Made by a program: the position numbers and the translations under genes. The notes beneath the pieces were generated by a model, which was given only the letters and a program-made list of their open reading frames with translations, was not told the DNA's origin and did no database searches. Shown here in pieces: positions 25,012-33,770 of a stretch of DNA of 64,000 nt. How positions within the stretch are numbered: the stretch's first letter is position 1; the number at the start of each line of letters is the position of its first letter. The stretch is from Nostoc sp. NIES-4103 (GTDB lineage Bacteria; Cyanobacteriota; Cyanobacteriia; Cyanobacteriales; Nostocaceae), in NCBI RefSeq assembly GCF_002368335.1, contig NZ_AP018288.1, positions 5,901,091 to 5,965,090 of the forward strand, read 5' to 3'.

Positions 25012-26919
25012 ATGCCGGATACATGGACGCTACTTACCATTGATGATTGTGCAGCGGATCGGAAAATCTATCGTAGATTTCTGATGAAAGATCCGCACCA
25101 GTCTTATCAGATTTGGGAGGCAGACTGTGCAGAGGATGGTATCGCTTTGTGCCAAGAAATGCACTTCGATGTCATTCTGCTGGATTTATGTCTACCTGAT
25201 ATGAGTGGATTAGAACTCCTCAAAAAGCTAAAACAGGAAATATTTAAGACTCCTGTATCTGTGATTATACTGACAGGACGGGGAGATGAAGAGGTCGCTG
25301 TGCAAGCGATGAAAATGGGTGCAATGGATTATTTGGTGAAGCAACAGCTAAAACCAGATGTATTGCAATTAGCTGTCCGTAACGCCATTAAGCAATTAGG
25401 CTTGCAAGCCCAACTCAACAAAACTCAAGAACGACAGCGTTTAATAGCTACAACGGCTCTGCGAATTCGTCAATCTCTCAACTTAGAGCAAATTTTAAAT
25501 ACTGCTGTGGCAGAAGTACAGCAACTTCTCAAATGCGATCGCGTGATGGTATATCAGTTCGCCCCAGATAGCACGGGTGAGATAGTTGCCTCATCAGCCC
25601 AATCATGCGATGTTGTATTGCTGGGCGATCGCATAGACATTCAGAAAGTGGCTATTCCCACTTCCAAGGAGAAGCCTAAAGATACAGTAGCGTCTATTGT
25701 AGAGAATCGCATTCCACATTTTTTCTATGAGGAAACATCAGGTGGAACAGGGGACTGGTGTCTGAAAAACAAGGGCTGGGTAGCAGAGGAAGCAGAAAGT
25801 AACTATTCCCAATCCCCCATTTCCAATTCCCCATTCTCAATTCCCAATTCCCCATTCCCAATTACCCCTAATCCCCACTCCCTGCGGTCGTGGGGGCCCC
25901 GAATTCCCCATTCCCAATTGCCAATTTCTAGTAACCGAGCAATTTCTTATGTGTATGAAGCTGGCTTGAGTAATTGCTATGACAGGCTGACAGAGCAATT
26001 TCAGACTAACGCACATCTAGTTGTTCCCATTAATTTAAATAACAATGGAAACCTAACGCCGAAGCCTTGGGGGTTGTTGATCGCCTATCACAGTATAGAG
26101 GAGCGTCAGTGGCAATCTGATGATGTGGAAATGCTCTATGAAGTTTCGGTGCAACTTGCGATCGCAATTCAGCAGGCTGAATTACTAACCCAAACTCAAA
26201 TAGCATTACAGAAAGAAAAGCAACTGAATGCATTTAGATCCCAAATCATTGGGACGGTTTCTCACGAATGTCGAACGCCGTTAACTTCAATTTTGGCTGC
26301 TGCATCAACTCTGGTAAAGTATCGCTACCAGCTAGATGAATCTAAACAAGAGAGATTCATGCAAATTATTGAGCAGAAAGCAAGATACATGTCCAAACTC
26401 GTGGACAATATGCTTTTAGTGAATCAATTTGAGTTGGACAAAGCTAAGTTTAAACCAATCCCCTTAGATTTATTGCAATTTTTCTCAGATCTCATAGAAC
26501 AAGAGCAAGAAACATTGGGCGAACGTCACGAAGTAGTTTTTAAAATTACAGGGAATTACAAAGGTTTCTGGGGCGATCGCGGTCTTTTGCAACAAATCTT
26601 TGTCAATTTAATGTCCAATGCCATTAAATATTCTCCAAATGGAGGATCTGTAGAGTTCCACCTGATGGGCAAAGAATCACAGGTGATATTCTACATCAAA
26701 GATCAAGGAATTGGTATACCGATTGCAGATCAAAAAAACTTGTTTCAATCCTTTAGTCGTGGCAGTAATGTTGATACAATCCCTGGTACTGGCTTAGGGC
26801 TAGCGATCGCTAAAGCCTGTGTCGAGTTACATGGTGGTGATATTACCTTGTTTAGTCAGCTAGGGCAAGGAACTAAAGTTACAGTTAGCTTACCGAAGCG
26901 AATTACTATTCATTCTTAG
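25012..26919 (+). CDS. Receiver-GAF-histidine kinase with in-frame repeat insertion
   Basis: This 635-aa cytoplasmic sensor kinase starts with a receiver domain (TIDDCAADR, phospho-acceptor D in VILLDLCLPDMSG near residue 60, K in YLVKQQ). A GAF domain follows (AEVQQLLKCDRVMVYQFAPD, about residues 160-390). The kinase core has H in IIGTVSHECRTPLTS near residue 418, N in LMSNAIKYSPNG, and G motifs DQGIGIP and GTGLGLAIAK. Receiver-first kinases of this kind are common in filamentous cyanobacteria. Residues about 244-308 are a Ser/Pro/Asn-rich stretch (SNSPFSIPNSPFPIT) encoded by tandem repeats inserted within the GAF domain without breaking the frame. This could impair or alter ligand sensing. 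MITE copy C follows directly after the stop codon. Confidence 0.92.
   Translation: MPDTWTLLTIDDCAADRKIYRRFLMKDPHQSYQIWEADCAEDGIALCQEMHFDVILLDLCLPDMSGLELLKKLKQEIFKTPVSVIILTGRGDEEVAVQAMKMGAMDYLVKQQLKPDVLQLAVRNAIKQLGLQAQLNKTQERQRLIATTALRIRQSLNLEQILNTAVAEVQQLLKCDRVMVYQFAPDSTGEIVASSAQSCDVVLLGDRIDIQKVAIPTSKEKPKDTVASIVENRIPHFFYEETSGGTGDWCLKNKGWVAEEAESNYSQSPISNSPFSIPNSPFPITPNPHSLRSWGPRIPHSQLPISSNRAISYVYEAGLSNCYDRLTEQFQTNAHLVVPINLNNNGNLTPKPWGLLIAYHSIEERQWQSDDVEMLYEVSVQLAIAIQQAELLTQTQIALQKEKQLNAFRSQIIGTVSHECRTPLTSILAAASTLVKYRYQLDESKQERFMQIIEQKARYMSKLVDNMLLVNQFELDKAKFKPIPLDLLQFFSDLIEQEQETLGERHEVVFKITGNYKGFWGDRGLLQQIFVNLMSNAIKYSPNGGSVEFHLMGKESQVIFYIKDQGIGIPIADQKNLFQSFSRGSNVDTIPGTGLGLAIAKACVELHGGDITLFSQLGQGTKVTVSLPKRITIHS
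25790..25925 (+). repeat. Repeat insertion inside the kinase GAF domain
   Basis: TTCCCAA/CCAATTC-type heptamers are followed by the palindromic module CCCCACTCCCTGCGGTCG plus TGGGGGCCCCGA (about 25870-25901). The same module, inverted, lies in priA near 38998-39035. The insertion keeps the reading frame open. Confidence 0.8.
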
Positions 26920-26926
26920 TCGTTGG

Positions 26927-27087
26927 TAAGAGGATGTCTGAGAAGTATCGTTATTAACATCAAAGCTTTAAAAACCTAACCCCCCTTCCCTACAAGGGAA
27001 TGGGGGTTTCAAAGCCTCTCTCCGTTTCGGGGAGAGGTTTGGAGAGGGGTTATTAGTATATTTTTCGACTTTTCAGACATCCTCTAA
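26927..27087. mobile_element. GAGGATGT MITE family, copy C
   Basis: The element is 26930-27084 (155 bp), with ends GAGGATGTCTGAGAAGTA and CAGACATCCTC. TAA flanks both sides (26927-26929 and 27085-27087). It lies 10 bp after the stop codon of the sensor kinase gene and may supply or disturb its terminator. Confidence 0.87.
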
Positions 27088-27215
27088 GAAAAGTAAACGC
27101 GACTGAAACCCGCGCCCTAGACGAATGACAAAAGACGGCGTTCACCAGTTAACTTTATTTACGCCCACCTACTTACTTCAAACTGCAATTTAGTATAAAT
27201 AAGTAATTTCAATTA

Positions 27216-27383
27216 TTACCAACTACCCATAGTATACGCTGTCATTGTATCTACAGGTATATCTGCCATAAGCTCTTCTAAATTATCATCGCAAGTCTCA
27301 TTTTCTATATCAATTGATAGGTCTTCGCATACTTCTTCAGCTTGATTTATATTGTACAAATCATTAGTTTCAGTATCAGGCAT
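27216..27383 (-). CDS. Acidic 55-aa peptide, possible secreted peptide precursor
   Basis: The ATG at 27383 follows an excellent GGAGG ribosome-binding site and encodes 55 residues. A longer frame from 27452 lacks such a site. The peptide is strongly acidic (NQAEEVCEDLSIDIENETC, then DDNLEEL) and ends in PVDTMTAYTMGSW. Its two Cys are 11 residues apart. The acidic body with an uncharged, Thr/Ser-rich last dozen residues resembles a leader-core layout of modified peptides, but I see no modification enzyme nearby and recognise no family. Direct repeats containing AGTAGGAAAAGTAG lie about 500 bp upstream in gene sense. A similar array precedes the double-glycine peptide gene at 32393. Existence of the gene is likely; function is unknown. 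Confidence 0.6.
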   Translation of the reverse strand: MPDTETNDLYNINQAEEVCEDLSIDIENETCDDNLEELMADIPVDTMTAYTMGSW

Positions 27384-28340
27384 AAATCCTCCATTGATTG
27401 AAAGTGAATTAGTTATTTTTTTAGCAATATTAATTATTAATAATAAATTCATAATTAATATATTTAGTTTAAATCTGTATTGTGGTTGTGAAATCTGGTA
27501 GCCAATTTATTTATAGTATTTGAAGCATAGTTGACGACAAAGACTAATCATCAAACATGGGCTATAACAGGTTTTCAAACCTGGTCTGTGCTAGAAATTG
27601 CCAAAAATTGCTTAATCAAAGCGTACTGCTTCATTATGGATTAGCCATGAACTGCTTGTACTAATTAGTAGTTCAAAAGTTTATTTCTTAATAAAATAAG
27701 ACATTCTTTGCCAATTTGGGATTAGAGCGTCTAAGCTGAAAAATTTTGCAAAATACCCTGTTCAAATTCTTAGTTAGAATCAATCTAAAAAAATTAGCTA
27801 TCAATTGTTGAACTACTATCTATTTAATACATCAACTTACAACATATAAACAAGCTAGTAAAGTCTTTAAATAAAAAATCTACTTTTCCTACTTTTTCTA
27901 CTTTTCACTATGGCTACTTTTCCTACTTTTATTACTTTTAATTTTTACAAGTTTCACGCGATCGCCAAAGCAATAAGCTAAAACAGATATAGTTTGCATA
28001 CTTAGTTTTTAGGTTTGTCCAGAGTCAATAATTGTTCTGGACTTTGGAATGCATGACTTTTTACTGCTTTAACGAAAGAGTATTCAATTTAAATGCGTAG
28101 TAGCTTATTAAATAATTTTGAAATATTATTATGTCAACCATAGCCAATTCATAAATTTTACCGTTGTGAAAAAACTTCTAAAAACTTGCTAATGAGTTTC
28201 TTGTTTTGTAAGTGCCCTAAGTTTTGACACTATTAGTGTTATAACTTCAGCACTTAAACGTGTAAAAGAATTTCAAAGCTAGAACGATAACCGTTATAGT
28301 ATCTATGACTCTGAATTAGCTGAAGATTGAACATAGACTA
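27384..28340. other. AT-rich gap between the acidic peptide gene and truB
   Basis: About 960 bp without a convincing gene. It contains the palindrome AGGTTTTCAAACCT near 27570 and the CTACTTTTC direct-repeat array at 27889-27939. The rest is AT-rich. The truB promoter presumably lies near 28250-28330. Confidence 0.55.
27889..27939 (-). promoter_or_regulatory. CTACTTTTC direct-repeat array
   Basis: Six or seven 9-10-bp units of CTACTTTTC/CTACTTTTT/TTACTTTTA. Read in the sense of the acidic peptide gene this is an AGTAGGAAAAGTAG array, as upstream of the peptide gene at 32393. A shared binding site is possible but not shown. Confidence 0.4.
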
Positions 28341-29246
28341 ATGGTTGAAAAAATTGATTTGACGTTATCTCAAGGTTTTCTCAACTTAAACAAGCCATTT
28401 GGCTGGACTTCCCACGACTGCGTAGCACGGGTGCGAAAGCTGTTGCGCCTCAAACGTGTAGGACATGCAGGAACGTTAGATCCAGCAGCAACAGGGGTGT
28501 TACCGATCGCACTTGGTAAAGCCACAAGGCTATTACAATATTTACCAGGGGAAAAAGCTTACAAAGCCACTATTCGTCTGGGTGTGCGTACCACAACAGA
28601 CGATTTGCAAGGCGAAATTATCACTTCTTGTCCTTGCACTGGATTGAGTTTTGCAGATGTGAAAACTGCACTGTCACAATTTCAAGGTAAAATCGAGCAA
28701 ATTCCACCTATTTACAGTGCAATTCAAGTGGAAGGGAAACGCCTGTATGACTTAGCACGCCAAGGTGAAATAGTAGAAGTGCCAAGTCGCATGGTAGAAG
28801 TTTTTCAAATAGAAATTTTGGACTGGCGGGAAGGGGATTTTCCTGAATTAGATGTTGCGATCGCTTGTGGTGCTGGTACATATATTAGAGCGATCGCTCG
28901 TGACTTGGGTACAATTTTAGCAACAGGCGGTACTCTTGCTGCTTTGACACGCACCCAAAGCAGTGGCTTTGACTTAGCAGACAGTCTCACCTTGGAAAAC
29001 TTAGAAGCACAACAACAAGCTGGAACATTTCAACCTACTTCTCCAGATGCAGCTTTGCAACATTTACCATCTGTGAACTTACCAGCAATATCTGCTCAAA
29101 AATGGTGTCAAGGTCAAAAAATTAATATAACTGTGGATGTTTCTGGTACAGTGAGAGTTTATGATCAAGAGACTCGCTTTTTGGGTATTGGACAATTACA
29201 AGATGAAGTGTTGATTCCTCAAATGGTGTTTGAACCAATTTCATAA
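28341..29246 (+). CDS. truB: tRNA pseudouridine-55 synthase
   Basis: This 301-aa enzyme isomerises uridine 55 in the T-loop of tRNAs to pseudouridine. The conserved start FLNLNKPFGWTSHDCVARVR and the catalytic motif VGHAGTLDPAATGVLPIALGKATR (about residues 39-62, with the nucleophilic Asp in TLDP) are clear. Further family motifs are YKATIRLGVRTTTDD, PPIYSAIQVEGKRLYDLARQGE and CGAGTYIRAIARDLG. The short C-terminal extension (from about residue 230) corresponds to the variable TruB C-terminal domain. Length is normal. The gene stands alone, convergent with the conserved hypothetical gene at 29296. Confidence 0.96.
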   Translation: MVEKIDLTLSQGFLNLNKPFGWTSHDCVARVRKLLRLKRVGHAGTLDPAATGVLPIALGKATRLLQYLPGEKAYKATIRLGVRTTTDDLQGEIITSCPCTGLSFADVKTALSQFQGKIEQIPPIYSAIQVEGKRLYDLARQGEIVEVPSRMVEVFQIEILDWREGDFPELDVAIACGAGTYIRAIARDLGTILATGGTLAALTRTQSSGFDLADSLTLENLEAQQQAGTFQPTSPDAALQHLPSVNLPAISAQKWCQGQKINITVDVSGTVRVYDQETRFLGIGQLQDEVLIPQMVFEPIS

Positions 29247-29295
29247 AACTGTTTTTAATTAACTCAAAGTGTAAAAAGCACTTAAAAGTTCCTTA

Positions 29296-29601
29296 TCACT
29301 CCCAAGTAGACACATCTCGCAGCACATCAGGAATTTCACCTTGAGATAGGGGAAACTCCAGCATAGTTTCTCGATAACCCAAATATCCAGACTCAGCAAA
29401 CGACAACAGCATTCGCGCCAGCGCTAGCCAAACCTCCGGCTCATATTCCCAATCACGATAACGCGAAGCTTGACCAGCAATTGAACGTAGCGCCCAAAAA
29501 TAAGAATTTCTGACCACAGAACCGCCTTTTTTAAACTCTGGCAAATCTTCGTGGTGCAGAAAAAGTACTTGATTTTCAATTCTGGCTCTCATACTAGCCA
29601 T
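29296..29601 (-). CDS. Conserved hypothetical protein
   Basis: From the ATG at 29601 this protein is 101 aa, beginning MASMRARIENQVLFLHHEDL. The longer frame to 29703 adds a Pro/His-rich stretch translated from tandem repeats and is not credible. Notable segments are GGSVVRNSYFWALRSIAGQASRY and EVWLALARMLLSFAESGYLGYRE. The protein is soluble and mostly helical. I do not recognise a named family; the length and composition look like a conserved cyanobacterial protein. It is convergent with truB, and tandem repeats lie directly upstream. Confidence 0.65.
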   Translation of the reverse strand: MASMRARIENQVLFLHHEDLPEFKKGGSVVRNSYFWALRSIAGQASRYRDWEYEPEVWLALARMLLSFAESGYLGYRETMLEFPLSQGEIPDVLRDVSTWE

Positions 29602-29616
29602 TGTAATTGATTTGCA

Positions 29617-29775
29617 GGAGTAGAGGAGATGAGGGGGATGAGGGAGATGAGGAGGATGAGGGAGATGAGGAGGATAAGGGAGATGAGGAGGATAATTTTT
29701 CACTGCTAACTCCTAACTCCTAACTCCTAACTCCTAACTCTAACTCCTAACTCCCTACTCCCTACTCCCTAATTT
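29617..29775. repeat. GATGAGGGA and CTAACTC tandem arrays
   Basis: About nine units of GGAGATGAGG(G/A) at 29617-29694 are followed by about ten units of CTAACTC/CTACTCC at 29702-29773. They fill the spacer between the TonB-dependent receptor gene and the hypothetical gene. Confidence 0.85.
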
Positions 29776-31905
29776 CTACAAATTCGAGGTTAAACCGAGA
29801 CGGAAAGTCAACCCAGGACTATAGATACGATTAACTCGCTCATACTGTTCATCTAGTAAATTTTCTAAATAAACACTCAGTCCTAAATTGCTAGTCAGAG
29901 GTATACGACCGCTGAAGTCTAAATTGAAGAAAGATGGCGCAAAATCTGTAGTCTTATCACCCGCTGATGTGTTAGCAAAAACAGATCTACGAGCGCCACT
30001 GTTATAAGTAGCATACAAATTAGCCTGCCAACCTGCATTTTGATAACCTACACCAACTTGGAGTAAAGAGTAGGGAATCAAACCTAGTTGTAAACCTCTA
30101 TCTGAGCCTGTTTTGATTTTAGCGTCTGTATAAGTGTAGTTGAGAAAAGTTGACCAGCCAGAAGCAATTTTTAGTTGTAAAGCTGCTTCTAAACCATTGG
30201 TATTTACTAGCCCAATGTTTGCCCACCTTCCAGATAAAACTCCTAAGCGATTATCTAGGCTACTGCCAAAGTATGTAAATTGTCCTCTTAAATTATCTGA
30301 AAAATTGATATCTACTCCCGCAGTCCAAGACGAACCTGTTTCTGGTTCTAAATCTGGGTTAGGTTCCCAACCATGAACTGTATCATAAACATATAACTGA
30401 TCCAATCCAGGATTGCGCTGTCCTCCTGCCCAACTTCCACGCACAGCAAAGTTTGGACTAACGGCATAACGTAAGCCAGCACTGGGATTTAAATAATTGC
30501 CAAACTGTGTATCAAAGCTTTGTCTTAGCCCTAAATCTAACTGAAACTGATCACTAATGTTGAAAGTATTAGCAGCAAATAATGCTGTATTCAATAGACT
30601 TCTATTTTCAGTTTCATTATTTGCGATTCTACTAGGATTAGTACTCAAAACATCACCATTTAAATCGGTGTTTTTTAAATCCAATCCCCAGCGCAACTTA
30701 TTATTTGAGCTAAGTTGCCACTCATGGTCTACTCTAGCTGTCAATTGTTGTGTATCTAAAATACCTGTACGGTAAAAGTTACCTGAAGGCCCGTAAGTAC
30801 TGAAGTAATCTTGGTTATAACCTATTGAGGTTGTCAAATTGGAGGTTTCCCCATTACCCAAGCGAGTTTTCCAAGATAAGCCAACATTCAAGCCATCATG
30901 GTCTAGTCGGTCTCTTTGAAGTGCGGTAGGATTTCCGAAGTAAATTAAGCCTCTACGACTGCTGAGTTTAGTAATATCTAAATTCAAAGAGTTTCTCTGA
31001 TTTAAATCTAAACCAATGCTACCAAAGTAAGTACTTGTGGCTGTATCTGCGTTGCTTAAAAATCCTTGGTTATTACGATTCGTCGCACCTACGGGAACAC
31101 GATAACGGTTATCTATAAAGTATCTTTCAAAGCTGAAGTTGTACTTGATTGCACCAGATGAACCGCCATAAGTTACTTGTTGATTATTTAAGTTCAAAGA
31201 GCCAAATTCTAGACTACCAGTTAATTTAGGTGGGCCATAACCTTGTTTGGTAATAATATTCACTACTCCACCAAAAGCTGAGGAACCATACAATGCAGAG
31301 GATACACCGCTATATAATTCTACTCGTTCAATAGACTCTACAGGAATACTATTTAAGTCAGTTCCACCATGATAAATATTAACATTGGTGTTAATTTGTC
31401 TGCCATTAATTAGAAATACAGACTGATTAATTGAGGCTCCTCGGTAGTAAGTACCTGTGTGAATATCTGCACCGTGACCTACGTCATTGATAGCAAAACC
31501 AGGCATTCTTTTTAAAATATCAGCTACGCTTGTAGCACCTTGTTTTTGAATTTCATCTTTCTCAATTACATAAATGGGAGTAGAGTTAGGTACAGGGTCT
31601 TGTTCTCCGATCGCTTCTATATTGATATCTGCATCATCATTAATCTCTGCATCATCAGTAGTTGGCTCTATTTCTAGTTCTGCATCTGGTTGAGTTTCTT
31701 GTTCAGCATCATCCGGTGTAGGTTCTTGAGTTAACAATTCAGCACTAGTGGTAGGTAGCGCGATTTCACTCAAACTCTGAATATCAGAAGTTACTCTAGA
31801 TTTGTTAGAATTTTTCTGCTCAATATCAGTATCAGCAGCAAAAGTAGGAAAAGTTATCAGTAGGCTTGGTACAGCAACTGGTAGCAACCAAAAATAGTTT
31901 TTCAC
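29776..31905 (-). CDS. TonB-dependent outer-membrane receptor
   Basis: This 709-aa outer-membrane protein should import a scarce nutrient such as an iron-siderophore complex or cobalamin, powered by TonB. A signal peptide covers residues 1-23 (LLITFPTFA). An acidic, low-complexity region (residues 60-100) precedes the plug domain, which contains YVIEKDEIQKQGATSVADILKRMPGF and SIERVELYSGVSSALYGSSAFGGVVNIIT (about residues 110-220). The remainder is a 22-stranded barrel with many aromatic-rich strands, and it ends in Leu after GLTFRLGLTSN rather than in the usual terminal Phe. The plug resembles BtuB-like receptors more than classic siderophore receptors. No siderophore or cobalamin gene adjoins, so the ligand is unknown. 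Confidence 0.92.
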   Translation of the reverse strand: MKNYFWLLPVAVPSLLITFPTFAADTDIEQKNSNKSRVTSDIQSLSEIALPTTSAELLTQEPTPDDAEQETQPDAELEIEPTTDDAEINDDADINIEAIGEQDPVPNSTPIYVIEKDEIQKQGATSVADILKRMPGFAINDVGHGADIHTGTYYRGASINQSVFLINGRQINTNVNIYHGGTDLNSIPVESIERVELYSGVSSALYGSSAFGGVVNIITKQGYGPPKLTGSLEFGSLNLNNQQVTYGGSSGAIKYNFSFERYFIDNRYRVPVGATNRNNQGFLSNADTATSTYFGSIGLDLNQRNSLNLDITKLSSRRGLIYFGNPTALQRDRLDHDGLNVGLSWKTRLGNGETSNLTTSIGYNQDYFSTYGPSGNFYRTGILDTQQLTARVDHEWQLSSNNKLRWGLDLKNTDLNGDVLSTNPSRIANNETENRSLLNTALFAANTFNISDQFQLDLGLRQSFDTQFGNYLNPSAGLRYAVSPNFAVRGSWAGGQRNPGLDQLYVYDTVHGWEPNPDLEPETGSSWTAGVDINFSDNLRGQFTYFGSSLDNRLGVLSGRWANIGLVNTNGLEAALQLKIASGWSTFLNYTYTDAKIKTGSDRGLQLGLIPYSLLQVGVGYQNAGWQANLYATYNSGARRSVFANTSAGDKTTDFAPSFFNLDFSGRIPLTSNLGLSVYLENLLDEQYERVNRIYSPGLTFRLGLTSNL

Positions 31906-31939
31906 TTATCTCACACTTAGTAAAAACAGTCACTATACG

Positions 31940-32009
31940 ATATTGTGTCTGTTTCAGTGGAATTCTGTCAAAAGACATATTGTCATATTTCACCAAGTCC
32001 TGATATTGT
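31940..32009 (-). promoter_or_regulatory. Triplicated ATATTGT motif upstream of the TonB receptor gene
   Basis: ATATTGT occurs at 31940-31946, 31977-31983 and 32003-32009, all within 105 bp upstream of the receptor start. Two copies read GATATTGT. A repressor site is possible; the motif does not match a Fur box well. Confidence 0.3.
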
Positions 32010-32182
32010 CTCACTTTCAGGTTGATATACCTGGTAAATGAGCAAAGATGAAGGAAATGAGAGTTTATTTTTCATTTTCCACTTTTGTTAGTGCCATTTT
32101 GTCATGAGTAAAAAATGCCATTAATCTCTTCCTATACTTAGGTAATATGCGATACTTTATAAATAAATTAAAAAGTGACTTT

Positions 32183-32213
32183 AGTAGGAAAAGTAGGAAA
32201 AGTAGGATAAGTA
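32183..32213 (+). promoter_or_regulatory. AGTAGGAAAAGTAGG direct-repeat array
   Basis: Three units of AGTAGGA(A/T)AA lie about 180 bp upstream of the double-glycine peptide gene, in the same sense. A related, longer array lies upstream of the acidic peptide gene at 27216-27383. Confidence 0.4.
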
Positions 32214-32274
32214 ATTAAAATATATTTTTTGTATAAAATAATTTACATATGCAAATAATATGTTAGGATGATGG

Positions 32275-32308
32275 TAGTTGATTTATTGAATAGTCAATAA
32301 ATCAACTA
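32275..32308 (+). promoter_or_regulatory. Perfect 15-bp hairpin upstream of the peptide gene
   Basis: TAGTTGATTTATTGA (32275-32289) and TCAATAAATCAACTA (32294-32308) form a perfect stem with a 4-nt loop, 85 bp before the peptide start codon. It could be an operator, an attenuator, or an AT-rich terminator for a transcript starting further upstream. Confidence 0.55.
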
Positions 32309-32392
32309 TCGAAGTTTTTAGTTGAGTAACCTTAAGGATTCAACTCACTAAAACTCAACGAAATCATCTTGAACACACAAATAGAAGAATAC

Positions 32393-32617
32393 ATGTTTAA
32401 CCACAAAATTGTTGGTTCAGAATCTCTTGCCCAAAAATCGGTAACAACTGAATTTGAGGAATTGAATGACGCAGATTTAATCGCTGTAGTAGGCGGTACA
32501 CTTGGAGGTTTCCTTTCAAAACTAGGGGAAGAAGTCGATGATATTGGGGAAGATGCTGGAGAGGAGCTATTCGGTGAAAATGGAATATTAGATCCGTATG
32601 ACTTCATATTTGGATAA
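32393..32617 (+). CDS. Double-glycine leader peptide (bacteriocin/RiPP-type precursor)
   Basis: From the ATG at 32393 the peptide has 74 residues. The longer frame begins with a TTG and is less likely. The first 35 residues look like a double-glycine leader: FEELNDADLIAVVGG matches the pattern ELxDxxLxxVxGG cleaved by peptidase-containing ABC exporters. The predicted mature part is about 39 residues, Gly-rich and acidic (TLGGFLSKLGEEVDDIGED), and lacks Cys. It therefore cannot be a lanthipeptide or be disulfide bonded. It may be an unmodified bacteriocin-like or signalling peptide. No exporter or modification enzyme lies within 5 kb. GAAGAA lies upstream as a weak ribosome-binding site. A perfect hairpin and a direct-repeat array precede it. 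Confidence 0.7.
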   Translation: MFNHKIVGSESLAQKSVTTEFEELNDADLIAVVGGTLGGFLSKLGEEVDDIGEDAGEELFGENGILDPYDFIFG

Positions 32618-32849
32618 GGCTGCTAATCACGGCTGTAACCATATCTCAAATCACAGAAGTTAAAGGCAAAAGCTACTCTTTGTAGGAGAGCTATTTTATT
32701 CCCAAAAAGACGTAAAATTACCAGCGTCGAGGGAATAAAACATCTGTGCGTGCCACAGTTTTTTATTTTCCATACTACGTAAAACTTTAAGAGGGAAATG
32801 AGGGAAAAATAATTCCCTATTTCCCATTTTTAATGCCAGATTTCCAATA
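32618..32849. other. Spacer between convergent genes
   Basis: About 230 bp between the peptide gene and the convergent TPR gene. No strong hairpin with a T-tract is seen; only short AT-rich sequence and GGGAAATGAGGGAAA near 32790. Confidence 0.5.
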
Positions 32850-33770
32850 TTAAAGAAGAGCGATTACATTTACAAACTTTAATTGATGTTGCACATTTTT
32901 AAGTAAATCTAAAGTTTTTTGGTAAGCAACATTCTGGTTTTGATGTCCAAAGTACTCAGATGCGGTTTGTAAATCAGCGATCGCTCTTTGATAATACCCT
33001 AAACGGTATCGAGCTAATCCCCGGTTAACATAGGCTAGGGCATTGTTAGGGTTTAGCCTGATGGCTTGGGAAAAATCGCGCACTGCACCAAGGTCATCGC
33101 CGTTTCTACTGTCAGCACAACCCCGGTTAAAGTATGCTCTATAATCTTGAGAATTGAGATGAATTGCCTGATTAAAATCGAGCATTGCTTTTTCTAAGTT
33201 TTGCAACTTTAAATAAGCCAAGCCTCTGTCATTGAAAATATCTGTAACAGTTGAATTCAGTTTTGGGGGAATTAGAGTTAATGTTCGATTAAAATCATCA
33301 ATGGCCTCTAAATCAGAACCCGCTCCGCTCAGAGCTAATCCCCGGTTATAGTATGCTCGAAAATCAGCAGGCTGAAGTGCGATCGCTTGATTATCATCAG
33401 CAATAGCATCTGAAAAATTCTTTTGTCTATAATAGGCAAGTCCGCGGTTGAGATATGCCTCAATATTTTTGGGTGCAATATTTATGGCTTGAGTACAATC
33501 AGCGATCGCTTGGTGGTAATCTTGTAAATGCAGGTAAGCAAGACAGCGATCGCTATAAGCTACAGCAAAATCCTCTTTGATTTGAATGGCTTGGTTAAAA
33601 TTCTCTATTGCTTGGTGATAATTACCGCGCTGCATTTCATCTACACCCAAATTTAAGAAGTCCCTAGGTGTAGTTTGGGCAATTATCATCGGTGATGCAT
33701 TTGCACTGGGATTGCCAATTAGAAATAAAGCAATCAATAGACTGAGAAAAATTTGCCATAAATCAGTCAT
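32850..33770 (-). CDS. TPR repeat protein with signal peptide
   Basis: This 306-aa protein is probably exported and acts as a protein-binding scaffold. Residues 1-26 form a signal peptide (LSLLIALFLIGNPSANA). Residues 34-300 hold about seven tetratricopeptide units of 34 residues, with typical motifs such as GNYHQAIENFNQAIQIKEDF and AYLNRGLAYYRQKNFSDAIAD. One unit is stretched by a few residues (TLIPPKLNSTVTDIFNDRGL). The partner cannot be inferred. It is related in repeat sequence to the larger TPR protein at 50503 but is not a close copy. It is convergent with the peptide gene at 32393. Confidence 0.88.
   Translation of the reverse strand: MTDLWQIFLSLLIALFLIGNPSANASPMIIAQTTPRDFLNLGVDEMQRGNYHQAIENFNQAIQIKEDFAVAYSDRCLAYLHLQDYHQAIADCTQAINIAPKNIEAYLNRGLAYYRQKNFSDAIADDNQAIALQPADFRAYYNRGLALSGAGSDLEAIDDFNRTLTLIPPKLNSTVTDIFNDRGLAYLKLQNLEKAMLDFNQAIHLNSQDYRAYFNRGCADSRNGDDLGAVRDFSQAIRLNPNNALAYVNRGLARYRLGYYQRAIADLQTASEYFGHQNQNVAYQKTLDLLKNVQHQLKFVNVIALL

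Noticed and set aside
29602..29703. Pro/His-rich N-terminus of the hypothetical protein at 29296
   Set aside because: It is a translation of GATGAGGGA tandem repeats; the ATG at 29601 begins the conserved-looking part.
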